Shown: positions 28,545 through 35,551 of the stretch, one piece after another | How positions within the stretch are numbered: the stretch's first letter is position 1 | Layout: every line of letters starts with the position of its first letter | Assembly: GCA_002783265.1 (NCBI GenBank) | Contig: PFFG01000001.1 | Span: 107,173 to 171,172, forward strand | Direction: 5' to 3' | From: Candidatus Gracilibacteria bacterium CG17_big_fil_post_rev_8_21_14_2_50_48_13 | Lineage (GTDB): Bacteria; Patescibacteriota; Gracilibacteria; 1-14-2-50-48-13 | DNA length: 64,000 bases | Made by a program: the position numbers and the translations under genes | Notes under the pieces: model-generated | What the model was told of the DNA's origin: nothing | Database searches by the model: none | Seen by the model: only the letters and a program-made list of their open reading frames with translations

Positions 28545-30161
28545 ATGAAAAATGCACCATGGTCTCTTCTTGCTGCCTGCCTTCTTATCAGTTTGTTTGG
28601 TGGCGCATTAGCAGGTTGGTCGAGAGATACCTTCTTTACAACGACACACACCGTTTCAACGGGAATCATCATGAGTCAAGGAGCCTCGACCCATGAAATT
28701 CAGGAGACATCTGTTTCCTCGGATGTCGTCTCCATGGTTGAACGTGCAAGCCCCTCTGTGGTGAGCATCATTGTGACCAAGGAACTCCTGCGATACAAAT
28801 CGAACCCGCGTGATTTTGCAGAACTCGACCCATTTTTTGGGGAGTTTTTCGGTGGCCCTCTTCTCCCTGAGCGAGGTAATCAAGGGTCGACCAAGCAGAA
28901 AGTTGCGGGCGGTACAGGGTTTATTGTCACGGCAGACGGGAAAGTCGTGACCAATAAGCATGTTGTCCAGGACGCGGAGGCCGAATACACCGTCGTTATG
29001 GGTGACGGTACGGAATACGCAGCAGAAGTTATCTCTAGAGACCCCTCGAACGATCTCGCTGTGCTGCAAATGAAAGCAAAAGAAGGTGAAAGTCTGCAAA
29101 ATCTCCGCAGTCTCAAACTGGCACGATCCTCAGATGTGCGCGTTGGACAGACCGTCGTGGCTATTGGAAACGCGCTCGGTGAATTTAACAACTCCGTCAC
29201 CGTTGGTGTGGTCAGTGCAAAAGGGCGCAGTATTGCAGCCTCCGATGGTGGTTTACGCGGCAGTCTTGAGCAACTCTCGAACCTTATTCAAACCGATGCA
29301 GCCATTAATCCTGGAAACAGTGGCGGCCCACTCCTTGCTCTTGATGGTTCCGTTGTGGGTATAAACACCGCTGTTGCCCAAAGTGCAAACGGCATCGGCT
29401 TTGCCATTCCCGCTTCCGATGTCGACTTTGTGCTGCGCAGTGTGGCGAAATACGGCAAAATTATCCGACCCTACCTTGGCGTCATTTATCGCACAAATAG
29501 TCCCCAAATAGCAAAACAGTTCGGTCTTGATGTGGATTACGGGGCAATCTTAGAAGACAGCATCCAGGATGGTGAACGAGCTGTCATCACGGGCGGCCCT
29601 GCAGATACAGCCGGACTCCAGTCAGGAGACATTATTCTGACGCTCAATGGCACGAAAATTACGAAGGAATCCGACCTCAAAGACCTTGTGGGCAACTTCC
29701 TCCCTGAAGATGAAGTGACAATCACTGTTCTCCGCGGAAAAGAGACACTCACAAAATCCGTCAAACTGGGAAAACGTGAAGATACGACAGTAACCACACC
29801 TACTGTAGAGGGAACGAAGGAAGGCAACGCGTATTTCGGCGTCTATTCGACCCCTATTACCCCAGAATTACAAAAGCGTTTACAGCTTCCCGTCAGTGAA
29901 GGCGCCCTCATTTACAACGATTTCAGCGCAGGAGTTCCTGCAGTTGTTCAAGGGTCACCCGCTGCAAAAGCGGGGCTTCGTGCAGGGGATATTATTCTCT
30001 CTTTTGGTGGAGAAAAAATCACAGCATTACGCACGCTCTCCGCTATTCTCGCCTCCAAAAAACCCGGTGACACCCTCGAGGTCGTCTATCGTCGTGACGG
30101 CAAGGAAGAAAAGATCACCGTTACATTAGAAGCGCGTCAAAACACACAAGAACAGGAATAA
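28545..30161 (+). CDS. HtrA/DegP-type serine protease with two PDZ domains
   Basis: 538 residues. An N-terminal membrane anchor (LLAACLLISLFGGALAG) positions it outside the cytoplasmic membrane. The trypsin-like domain shows the full triad: His139 (TNKHVVQDA), Asp170 (DPSNDLAVL) and Ser259 (NPGNSGGPLL). Two PDZ domains follow, around residues 315-415 (GPADTAGLQSGDIILTLNG) and 430-530 (GSPAAKAGLRAGDIILSFGG). The family degrades or refolds misfolded envelope proteins. Two PDZ domains is the DegP/DegQ arrangement. The gene follows the small membrane protein closely and is followed by the promoter of tRNA-Leu. Confidence 0.94.
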   Translation: MKNAPWSLLAACLLISLFGGALAGWSRDTFFTTTHTVSTGIIMSQGASTHEIQETSVSSDVVSMVERASPSVVSIIVTKELLRYKSNPRDFAELDPFFGEFFGGPLLPERGNQGSTKQKVAGGTGFIVTADGKVVTNKHVVQDAEAEYTVVMGDGTEYAAEVISRDPSNDLAVLQMKAKEGESLQNLRSLKLARSSDVRVGQTVVAIGNALGEFNNSVTVGVVSAKGRSIAASDGGLRGSLEQLSNLIQTDAAINPGNSGGPLLALDGSVVGINTAVAQSANGIGFAIPASDVDFVLRSVAKYGKIIRPYLGVIYRTNSPQIAKQFGLDVDYGAILEDSIQDGERAVITGGPADTAGLQSGDIILTLNGTKITKESDLKDLVGNFLPEDEVTITVLRGKETLTKSVKLGKREDTTVTTPTVEGTKEGNAYFGVYSTPITPELQKRLQLPVSEGALIYNDFSAGVPAVVQGSPAAKAGLRAGDIILSFGGEKITALRTLSAILASKKPGDTLEVVYRRDGKEEKITVTLEARQNTQEQE

Positions 30162-30192
30162 ACAAGTCGTCCGCTAAATGCGATACTTTTTC

Positions 30193-30220
30193 TTGCATTT
30201 TTTTCTAGGCTGCGTACTCT
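30193..30220 (+). promoter_or_regulatory. Promoter of tRNA-Leu
   Basis: TTGCAT (30193-30198), a 16-base spacer and TACTCT (30215-30220), 27 bases upstream of the mature tRNA 5' end. Confidence 0.55.
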
Positions 30221-30247
30221 GGTCACGTTCCAATGTGAACAACACCT

Positions 30248-30333
30248 GCCCAGGTGGTGAAATGGTAGACACGCAGCCTTGAGGTGGCTGTGCCCGCAAG
30301 GGTGTGGAGGTTCGAGTCCTCTCTTGGGCACCA
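30248..30333 (+). tRNA. tRNA-Leu (anticodon GAG)
   Basis: 86 bases including encoded CCA. The acceptor stem gcccagg/cttgggc has one G-U pair. The anticodon stem cagcc/ggctg encloses the loop ttgaggt with GAG at 30281-30283. There is a long variable arm (gcccgcaaggg) as expected for a class II tRNA, and the T arm is ggagg-ttcgagt-cctct. It is followed by a repeat unit that contains an inverted copy of its 3' part. Confidence 0.95.
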
Positions 30334-30566
30334 TACAGATTCGAAGTCAAGTAGCGTCTAGAGCAGATGTTCTTTGTCGTCAGCCAGAGTACAAGAGAGG
30401 ACTCGAATACGCCGAAGGCAATGTTCGCGGAAGCGAACAGAATACACACAACGTGATTACCACCGTCCATCAAGTGGCCACGAACCGGGGTCGCCGGAGG
30501 TGAGCTGAGCAAGGAGCGCACAGCGACAAAGCCAAGCCAACGTGAGGTGACCGAGGCTGTCACAAC
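30334..30566 (+). ncRNA. tRNA-linked repeat unit behind tRNA-Leu (truncated)
   Basis: No gene is evident in these 233 bases. In order: 58 bases of spacer; a 16-base perfect inverted copy of the tRNA-Leu T-loop/acceptor segment (30392-30407); a hairpin with a ggaa tetraloop (gttcgc/gcgaac, 30423-30438); a GC-rich core at 30483-30504 (aaccggggtcgccgg then aggtgag) similar to the cores at 33944-33970 and 63918-63944; and a cgtgaggtgaccgag segment at 30541-30555, which matches the sequence just before the second tRNA copy in the other two units. The expected second copy of the tRNA-Leu 3' end is missing, apparently cut off by the adjoining gene. ncRNA is a provisional label; it could also be a decayed mobile element. 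Confidence 0.5.
30392..30407 (-). repeat. Inverted copy of tRNA-Leu 3' segment
   Basis: caagagaggactcgaa is the exact reverse complement of tRNA-Leu bases 30311-30326; 65 bases separate the arms. Confidence 0.9.
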
Positions 30567-31256
30567 TTACCGCCAGGCAAGCAGCTTCTGCTCCAACATC
30601 CCCTCCTCCACAAGCGCCTTACCATCGATAAGCAACACTCCCTGCTCTTCCATCTCCTTCCTTGCATAGTCACCATACTTTGCCGTTGTCACATAAATTC
30701 CGCCTTCTGCCTTCTTTTTATGCATCGCATACACAAAGGCGCGCAGCTGATCTATAGCAATAAAGGAGTCCGGATAGTACTTTTTGCACTGCACAGCGAT
30801 ACGCCTACTATTCCAGAGTCCCCAAATATCTATGCCGCCATCCTGGCTTGCTGCCGTCACACGCACCTCGCGCATGCCAGCTCCTGTTAGTGCTTTCGCA
30901 ACCGCGTGTTCAAAATCGAGGGGGTTCATTTTGTAGAGTTCTTCCAAGGGCTTCGTCACCTGTAACTTTTTTTGCATGTGACTTTTTTGCACACGGAGAA
31001 ACACCTGTGCACCTCCCAGCGCAGCGCCGCCGACACCCCAAAATAGCAAGATCCACAGTACGGCACTTGGTATCGCCAGTGCAAAGGTAACCCAAAGAAG
31101 TGTCCAGAAAAGGGCGAGAAGCCCAAGTACGCGGGGTGCAAGCTGCTCATACTGTACACGCGTTTCATGCATGTGTTGCTCCTTTTTCATACGATCAAAT
31201 TTGGACAGTTTCTTCCCGGAAGTGGAAGTCTTTTTTTGTGACATGCGGCTCGTCAT
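30567..31256 (-). CDS. Membrane-anchored Mrr-type restriction endonuclease-like protein
   Basis: 229 residues from ATG 31256 (ATG 31244 also possible; an ATG at 31271 is inside the -10 box). A basic N-terminus precedes two membrane helices (VLGLLALFWTLLWVTFALAI and VLWILLFWGVGGAALGGAQV). The C-terminal half is an Mrr_cat PD-(D/E)xK fold: MNPLDFEHAVAKALTGAGM, DGGIDIWG with the catalytic Asp, RRIAVQCKKY with the Gln-x-Lys of Mrr enzymes, and GIYVTTAKYGDYARKEM. Mrr enzymes cut methylated DNA, while membrane-anchored relatives have no settled role. It is divergent from the DUF2157 gene. Confidence 0.8.
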   Translation of the reverse strand: MTSRMSQKKTSTSGKKLSKFDRMKKEQHMHETRVQYEQLAPRVLGLLALFWTLLWVTFALAIPSAVLWILLFWGVGGAALGGAQVFLRVQKSHMQKKLQVTKPLEELYKMNPLDFEHAVAKALTGAGMREVRVTAASQDGGIDIWGLWNSRRIAVQCKKYYPDSFIAIDQLRAFVYAMHKKKAEGGIYVTTAKYGDYARKEMEEQGVLLIDGKALVEEGMLEQKLLAWR

Positions 31257-31269
31257 ATGATACAATTTC

Positions 31270-31298
31270 ATGATAGCACGCTATTTTTTTCTCGACAA
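31270..31298 (-). promoter_or_regulatory. Promoter of the Mrr-type gene
   Basis: Minus strand: TTGTCG (31298-31293), a 17-base spacer ending in TGC, and TATCAT (31275-31270), an extended -10. It implies a very short 5' leader and rules out the ATG at 31271. Confidence 0.6.
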
Positions 31299-31302
31299 AG
31301 TT

Positions 31303-32322
31303 ATGATTCAACGTGAGCACCTTACACGCCTCCACGAAGCCCAAATTATTACGGAAGACCAACTGGTCGCGATTGAGTCTTTTTTCTGGCAGGAAAGCCA
31401 CGAGGGCGAGCACGCGCATGTTCGCCCCTTTATTCGCTTTCTCGTGGAGCTGGGCTCCGCTTTGCTCCTCCTCGGTTGTGCACTGGGTACATTTTTCTGG
31501 ATGTCTCCTCTTCCTGCGTGGCAAGGAACCATCATTTCCGTCATTGCCGCGCTTCTTCTAGGCTGCTTTGGTATCATCCTCCGCCGCACCAGCATGCATG
31601 ATGCAAGCCCTCTCCTCCTTCTGGGCGCCTCGTTGTTGACACCCGTGGTCATCTTTCGCTTCTACGATGCACTCACGCCACTGTTTATGCACTTTGGCCT
31701 TTGGCTGCCTCTAACGCAGGCGGGCGGAATGGTGGTCTTTGTGCTTGGTGTCCTTGTCCTTTTGATTCAGATTCTTCTCTTCTCCACGATCAAGAGTAAT
31801 ATTCTGTCTCTTCCCGTCGCCCTCACCTGGATGGCGCTCGTCTGGATGATGGCTCTGACCCTCCAAACGAACCTTCCAGACCTGACCTACTATATTCCTG
31901 CACCAAATCTTGCCCTGATCGTCATGATGTTCGGAGGTATGCTCCTGGCGATTTGGGGGCTCCTCTTCAACAACTCGCAGCGTGGCAGTACGGGCATTTG
32001 GCCTGAACTTGTCGGCCTCACGGTCACTACGACGATTCTCGCCACTATGACGTTGAATATTGGATTCCTCACCGCTGCTCTTCCTGCCCAGCTGATGTAC
32101 CTCGCTGCAACGCTGCTCTTCGCCATCGCGGGCATGTATATCTATGCGCGAACCCAACGTATCGTCTGGGCCTTTTTCAGTAGCCTGTTTTTGCTGCTCT
32201 CGGTTTTTACGGGTTGGACAGCCATGAATGCGGGCAACACCAGTGGTCCTCTTGTGCTCGTTGGATCCGGACTGTCACTCCTCATTCTTGCGGCGGTCTG
32301 GCAGCATGCACATAGACGCTAA
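31303..32322 (+). CDS. DUF2157-family integral membrane protein
   Basis: 339 residues from ATG 31303. A cytoplasmic helical N-terminus (IQREHLTRLHEAQIITEDQL) is followed by a long series of about ten hydrophobic helices, beginning with FLVELGSALLLLGCALGTFF. The N-terminal HLxxLxxxxIIxxxQxxxI pattern and the helix arrangement match the DUF2157 family of predicted membrane proteins. The function is unknown. It is the first gene of the plus-strand block after the divergent Mrr-type gene. Confidence 0.65.
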   Translation: MIQREHLTRLHEAQIITEDQLVAIESFFWQESHEGEHAHVRPFIRFLVELGSALLLLGCALGTFFWMSPLPAWQGTIISVIAALLLGCFGIILRRTSMHDASPLLLLGASLLTPVVIFRFYDALTPLFMHFGLWLPLTQAGGMVVFVLGVLVLLIQILLFSTIKSNILSLPVALTWMALVWMMALTLQTNLPDLTYYIPAPNLALIVMMFGGMLLAIWGLLFNNSQRGSTGIWPELVGLTVTTTILATMTLNIGFLTAALPAQLMYLAATLLFAIAGMYIYARTQRIVWAFFSSLFLLLSVFTGWTAMNAGNTSGPLVLVGSGLSLLILAAVWQHAHRR

Positions 32323-32386
32323 GCTCCTCTGGAAAAATCGTACAATGCGTGCTACAACCAATCTATCACGCTTCTAACTTCCACTC

Positions 32387-33310
32387 ATGGGATTTGAAAT
32401 TACGCTGGCGAAAATTCACTTAAGCCCCATTATTTTGTATTGGCGCAGTGCAAAGATCTTTTTGCTCACCCTGGTTGTGCTGACCATCCCCCTTGCCATG
32501 GCCATGCTAGGTCTCATGCCATGGCTGCTGAGTATTCTGCTGCTGCTCTGTATTACCGCTCTGTCCGGAGTCTTTATCTGGACAACGAAACTTCTCTGGG
32601 AAAAATCAGGTCTCTATATCACCAATCGGCGCGTCTATATTGAAGTGTACCGAAGCCCCTGGGAAACCTTTTCTACGGACCTCTACTTTCACAATATGCG
32701 GGATACGGCTTACTCGTATCATGGTTTTTTAGGTAAGATTTTTAAATACGGAACGCTCTTCGCGCGCAATGGAAGCGAAAGTGATGCAGCACAAGGTCTC
32801 GTGGTGAACCATCTGCCCGAACCAGATATCGTGCGGGATTACATTAGTTACGTCACCGCTATTGAGGCGGAAAAACGCATCAATGCCCTGAAGTATGAGG
32901 ATTTCTACGTGCAGCGACGACCCGGGCAATCTATTGCTAGCAAAGGTGAAATGGATAAGAAGATGCTCTTCCTCCTGCGCAACATGAAAGGTATCACCGG
33001 TGCGGAACTACTCACAGATGCGGATAAAGACGTGCTTTGGATGACGGAAGAAGAGCGCAATCTCGGCGTGTTTGAAACCCTTATGCGAAAACATGTCGTG
33101 GTGGCAACGCACGATGACAAACTTCGTCCACCCGCAGCAGACATTGTTGTGCAGCGTGCAGGCCGTGTCGTTTTCCCAGGCGTCCCCTTCCCTGAAATTC
33201 CACAAAAAGATGTGGTTTCCTGCTCACCGGGAATCAAGGCGCATGAATACCTGGCAACGCGCATAAAGGTCGTGGGAAGCGATGCGACGCTTTTGATAGG
33301 GTGGAATTAA
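32387..33310 (+). CDS. Membrane protein with bacterial PH-like domain
   Basis: 307 residues. Two membrane helices (IFLLTLVVLTIPLAMAMLGL and LLSILLLLCITALSGVFIW) lead into GLYITNRRVYIEVYRSPWET, DLYFHNMRDTAY, FLGKIFKYGTLFARN. This is the pattern of bPH2-type domains (formerly DUF304), whose strands usually read YxITNRRV...I.d......g.lg.if.yGt. The C-terminal 130 residues are soluble and unmatched. No function is assigned. It begins 64 bases after the DUF2157 stop and has no ribosome binding site (ccactcATG). Confidence 0.6.
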   Translation: MGFEITLAKIHLSPIILYWRSAKIFLLTLVVLTIPLAMAMLGLMPWLLSILLLLCITALSGVFIWTTKLLWEKSGLYITNRRVYIEVYRSPWETFSTDLYFHNMRDTAYSYHGFLGKIFKYGTLFARNGSESDAAQGLVVNHLPEPDIVRDYISYVTAIEAEKRINALKYEDFYVQRRPGQSIASKGEMDKKMLFLLRNMKGITGAELLTDADKDVLWMTEEERNLGVFETLMRKHVVVATHDDKLRPPAADIVVQRAGRVVFPGVPFPEIPQKDVVSCSPGIKAHEYLATRIKVVGSDATLLIGWN

Positions 33311-33322
33311 TACTGTAAAACG

Positions 33323-33703
33323 ATGATCGATCATGTCACGTTCTACATTAAGGATATGCAAACCAGTCTGCTCTTTTATGATGCGGCCCTGTCTCCTTTA
33401 GGGTATACACGCAAAGTAGAAATGATTGATGATGGATACCAGGTGGTCGGATATGGTGGAACAAGACCCCATTTTTGGATAGTAGAAGTAGAACAAGGAG
33501 ATGAAATTACCCACGGTTTACATATAGCTTTGAGTGCGAATAGTCGGAGAGCAGTCGATGCCTTTTACCAAGATGGGTTATCCCACGGAGGAAAAGATAA
33601 CGGAGCACCAGGATTACGCACAACATATAGCGACGATTACTATGCGGCATTCTTGCACGACCCTGACGGCAACAATATCGAGGCAGTCACTTTCGATGTA
33701 TAA
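33323..33703 (+). CDS. VOC-superfamily (glyoxalase/dioxygenase-like) protein
   Basis: 126 residues with the paired beta-alpha-beta-beta-beta VOC modules: MIDHVTFYIKDMQTSLLFYDAALSPLGY in the first, HIALSANSRRAVDAFY and FLHDPDGNNIEAVT in the second. Candidate metal ligands are His4, His68 and the Glu of NIEAV. VOC enzymes act on small molecules such as glutathione adducts or catechols; the substrate cannot be read from sequence. Its A+T content is visibly higher than that of its neighbours, which suggests recent acquisition. It sits 12 bases after the PH-domain gene and directly before the tRNA-Val promoter. Confidence 0.82.
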   Translation: MIDHVTFYIKDMQTSLLFYDAALSPLGYTRKVEMIDDGYQVVGYGGTRPHFWIVEVEQGDEITHGLHIALSANSRRAVDAFYQDGLSHGGKDNGAPGLRTTYSDDYYAAFLHDPDGNNIEAVTFDV

Positions 33704-33707
33704 AACC

Positions 33708-33735
33708 TTGAAAAGGATCCTTTGCCTGATACAGT
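33708..33735 (+). promoter_or_regulatory. Promoter of tRNA-Val
   Basis: TTGAAA (33708-33713), a 16-base spacer and TACAGT (33730-33735). The predicted transcript start is only a few bases before the tRNA. Confidence 0.6.
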
Positions 33736-33748
33736 GATTCTCGTGTTT

Positions 33749-33825
33749 GGGCAATTAGCTCAGTTGGCTAGAGCGTCCCCTTGACGTGGGGAAGGTCACC
33801 AGTTCGAATCCGGTATTGCCCACCA
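33749..33825 (+). tRNA. tRNA-Val (anticodon GAC)
   Basis: 77 bases including encoded CCA. Acceptor gggcaat/attgccc is perfect, and the anticodon stem tcccc/gggga encloses ttgacgt with GAC at 33783-33785. The T stem accag/ccggt has one A-C mismatch. The last 21 bases recur at 34044-34064, and an inverted 16-base copy lies at 33888-33903. Confidence 0.95.
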
Positions 33826-33887
33826 GATCATGTAGAAAGCATAGAAACTCACTGGCAAAAAAGAAGAGCTTGTTTTCGAAGTCACAG

Positions 33888-33903
33888 CAATACCGGATTC
33901 GAA
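33888..33903 (-). repeat. Inverted copy of tRNA-Val 3' segment
   Basis: caataccggattcgaa is the exact reverse complement of tRNA-Val 33803-33818, with 69 bases between the arms. Confidence 0.9.
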
Positions 33904-34043
33904 ACCAGTGCAGCGGAGGAACACCATAATGTGTTCCGGAGCAAACCTTCGGGGGTCCGCCGCAGATGAGCCCGAAGGGGCCGAGCGAAGCGAAGGAATG
34001 AGTAGCGAGCCGCAGCGAGCGTGCGAATCCATCGTGAGGTGGC

Positions 34044-34064
34044 CGAATCCGGTATTGCCCACCA
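34044..34064 (+). repeat. Second direct copy of the tRNA-Val 3' end with CCA
   Basis: 21 bases identical to 33805-33825, from within the T loop to CCA. It closes the repeat unit like an attachment-site duplication. Confidence 0.92.
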
Positions 34065-34192
34065 TCAGACCTATAAAACACTGTAGCACTATTGGCCTTT
34101 TCGTCGTGCATGTCGAAAGTGTAAATTGAAAAAACAGGTGAAATACAATCACACGTCTGCTATGCTACTCACACTATTTTGAAACTTTTCCC
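34065..34192. other. Intergenic region without a recognised feature
   Basis: A+T-rich leader upstream of the SRPBCC gene. A TGC-TATGCT string near 34157-34165 could be an extended -10 box, but no -35 partner is clear. Nothing else is supported. Confidence 0.4.
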
Positions 34193-34606
34193 ATGTTCAC
34201 ACCTCTCACCATCGCAGCGACCATTCATGCACCTCTCGCTCAGGTTTGGCAACGATACACAACGCCAGAATTCATCATGCAGTGGAACCAGGCGTCACCC
34301 GACTGGCACTGCCCCTCAGCAACCAACGATTTGCGCGTCGGAGGCACCTTCACCAGCCGGATGGAAGCAAAAGACGGCAGCTTTGGCTTTGATTTTGGCG
34401 GCACCTACACGGACGTGGAACCTATGGAGCGTATTGCCTACGTACTCGGAGATGGTCGAAAAGTCGTAGTCACCTTCGCTGAAACCGACCTTGGCACGCA
34501 AGTGGTCATCGTTTTTGATGCAGAAGGAGAAAATTCCCTCGATATGCAACGCAGTGGATGGCAAAGCATCTTGGATAACTTTAAACGCTGTGCTGAAGGG
34601 GCATAA
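34193..34606 (+). CDS. SRPBCC (AHSA1-type) domain protein
   Basis: 137 residues covering a complete START-like/AHSA1 fold: ITIAATIHAPLAQVWQRYTTPEFIMQWNQ at the N-terminus, GGTFTSRMEAKDGS and FDFGGTYTDVEPMERIAYVL in the sheet, and a closing helix (GWQSILDNFKRC). The family binds hydrophobic small molecules in a central cavity or assists chaperones; no substrate can be assigned. It is convergent with the Nudix gene (3 bases between stops). Confidence 0.85.
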   Translation: MFTPLTIAATIHAPLAQVWQRYTTPEFIMQWNQASPDWHCPSATNDLRVGGTFTSRMEAKDGSFGFDFGGTYTDVEPMERIAYVLGDGRKVVVTFAETDLGTQVVIVFDAEGENSLDMQRSGWQSILDNFKRCAEGA

Positions 34607-34609
34607 GAA

Positions 34610-35032
34610 TTACAAGGGAGAGACGTTTTGCCTAAGAAAGTCCGCATGCTCTTTAAGGATTGCTCGCTCACCAGGTAAAACCATGCGTTCTTTCGCATGG
34701 GCAAAAGGAAGCCAAATTGCTTTATCCTCACCAATTTTTGGTCGAGACAGAGCACGCATAGCAAAAATATGCATGGTTTTTGTATACATAGCCTGCGCTG
34801 GATTTTCACTCACATAGGTGACATCACCCAGTTTTTTTTGAATTGAAAGGCTCTTGCATCCCGTTTCTTCTTCTACTTCCCGCAGTGCCGTTTCTTCTAG
34901 CGTTTCCCCTGGATCCTGCCTACCCTTCGGAAAAGCAATACGTCCATTGGGGTATTCGAGAACCAATAGCTCCAGAACACCGTTCTGTATACGACTTATT
35001 ACACCACCAGCGGATGTGAGTGTCGTGTTCAT
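34610..35032 (-). CDS. Nudix hydrolase
   Basis: 140 residues from ATG 35032 (an upstream TTG at 35065 is less likely). The Nudix box is complete: GRQDPGETLEETALREVEEETG fits G-x5-E-x7-R-E-x2-E-E-x-G. It is preceded by NGRIAFPKG, the usual strand before the box. Nudix enzymes hydrolyse nucleoside diphosphates linked to another group; the opening AGGVISR is common in diadenosine-polyphosphate and (d)NTP-cleaving members. Divergent from the lipoprotein gene at 35132. Confidence 0.9.
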   Translation of the reverse strand: MNTTLTSAGGVISRIQNGVLELLVLEYPNGRIAFPKGRQDPGETLEETALREVEEETGCKSLSIQKKLGDVTYVSENPAQAMYTKTMHIFAMRALSRPKIGEDKAIWLPFAHAKERMVLPGERAILKEHADFLRQNVSPL

Positions 35033-35076
35033 AGATACGAAGTGACTAAGTTTGTACAAGACCAAACTACACGATC

Positions 35077-35104
35077 TTTACCAACCAAACAAATTTGCTA
35101 CACT
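35077..35104 (+). promoter_or_regulatory. Promoter of the small lipoprotein gene
   Basis: TTTACC (35077-35082), a 16-base spacer ending in TTGC, and TACACT (35099-35104), an extended -10 box 27 bases before the ATG. Confidence 0.45.
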
Positions 35105-35131
35105 CAAAACATACCTTTTCGCCATTACACC

Positions 35132-35485
35132 ATGAAAAAACTCCTCGCCCTTGCTGCCATCGCCACCTTGCTTAGCGGATGTATTTCCCTGCCCAGCCTA
35201 ACACCGGAAAACGAAAAGCTGGCAGCGGATGTCAGTAGTTTCATGTGTATTGCGAACGAACAGGGGTTGCTCAAGGAAAATTCCGAACTCACTCCTGAAA
35301 TGATTGAAGACATTCTTGCGCAACTCAAAGCAAAAGGTGCAGAGATAACGAGTATCGACCCGAAAGCAATTGAGATGCAACTCAATAAGGTATCTGAAGA
35401 CCCCATTCAACTTGGTCTCTTTCTCAAAACTCTCATTGAAAAAATGAGCGCCTGCGGTGCAAAAACCAATGCGGCACAGCAATAG
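35132..35485 (+). CDS. Small lipoprotein of unknown function
   Basis: 117 residues from ATG 35132. A lipoprotein signal MKKLLALAAIATLLSGC places the lipidated Cys at residue 17. The mature part is mostly helical with repeated leucine/isoleucine heptads (LTPEMIEDILAQLKAKGAEI) and two further Cys that could pair (MCIANEQG and MSACGAK). No known family is recognised. It is a single gene with its own promoter and a strong terminator. Confidence 0.75.
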   Translation: MKKLLALAAIATLLSGCISLPSLTPENEKLAADVSSFMCIANEQGLLKENSELTPEMIEDILAQLKAKGAEITSIDPKAIEMQLNKVSEDPIQLGLFLKTLIEKMSACGAKTNAAQQ

Positions 35486-35500
35486 TAGTTTTATACAACA

Positions 35501-35537
35501 AAAGGCACGTTGACTTTTCGTCAAACGTGCCTTTTTT
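35501..35537 (+). terminator. Bidirectional intrinsic terminator
   Basis: A stem built on aaggcacgttgac / gtcaaacgtgcctt with a ttttc loop and one bulged base, followed by six T. The reverse strand has a weaker T tract, serving the convergent gene at 35552. Confidence 0.85.
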
Positions 35538-35551
35538 AACACCAAGACATA

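Larger units (their letters stand above)
33826..34064 (+). ncRNA. tRNA-linked repeat unit behind tRNA-Val (complete)
   Basis: A 239-base unit directly after the tRNA. It contains a 62-base spacer; the inverted copy of the tRNA 3' segment (33888-33903); a hairpin ggaacac-cataat-gtgttcc (33918-33937); a conserved core at 33944-33970, of which 25 of 27 bases match the core at 63918-63944; a GC-rich stretch with agcgaagcgaagg and gccgcagcgagcg; the box tcgtgagg (34032-34039); and a perfect 21-base copy of the tRNA 3' end with CCA (34044-34064). Only chance short frames are present. The layout recalls the rtT repeats behind E. coli tyrT, which also carry tRNA 3' ends, but the inverted copy is not part of that description. 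ncRNA is provisional; a small integrated element is the alternative. Confidence 0.55.

Noticed and set aside
30174..30563. Short open frames running through tRNA-Leu and its repeat unit on both strands
   Set aside because: They read through the tRNA gene and the repeated elements; the residues are low-complexity translations of tRNA and GC-rich repeats.
33908..34129. A 73-codon plus-strand frame inside the tRNA-Val unit, with a ggagga string 12 bases upstream of an internal ATG
   Set aside because: The ggagga belongs to the conserved hairpin, the frame is not kept in the other two units, and it reads into the tRNA 3' copy.
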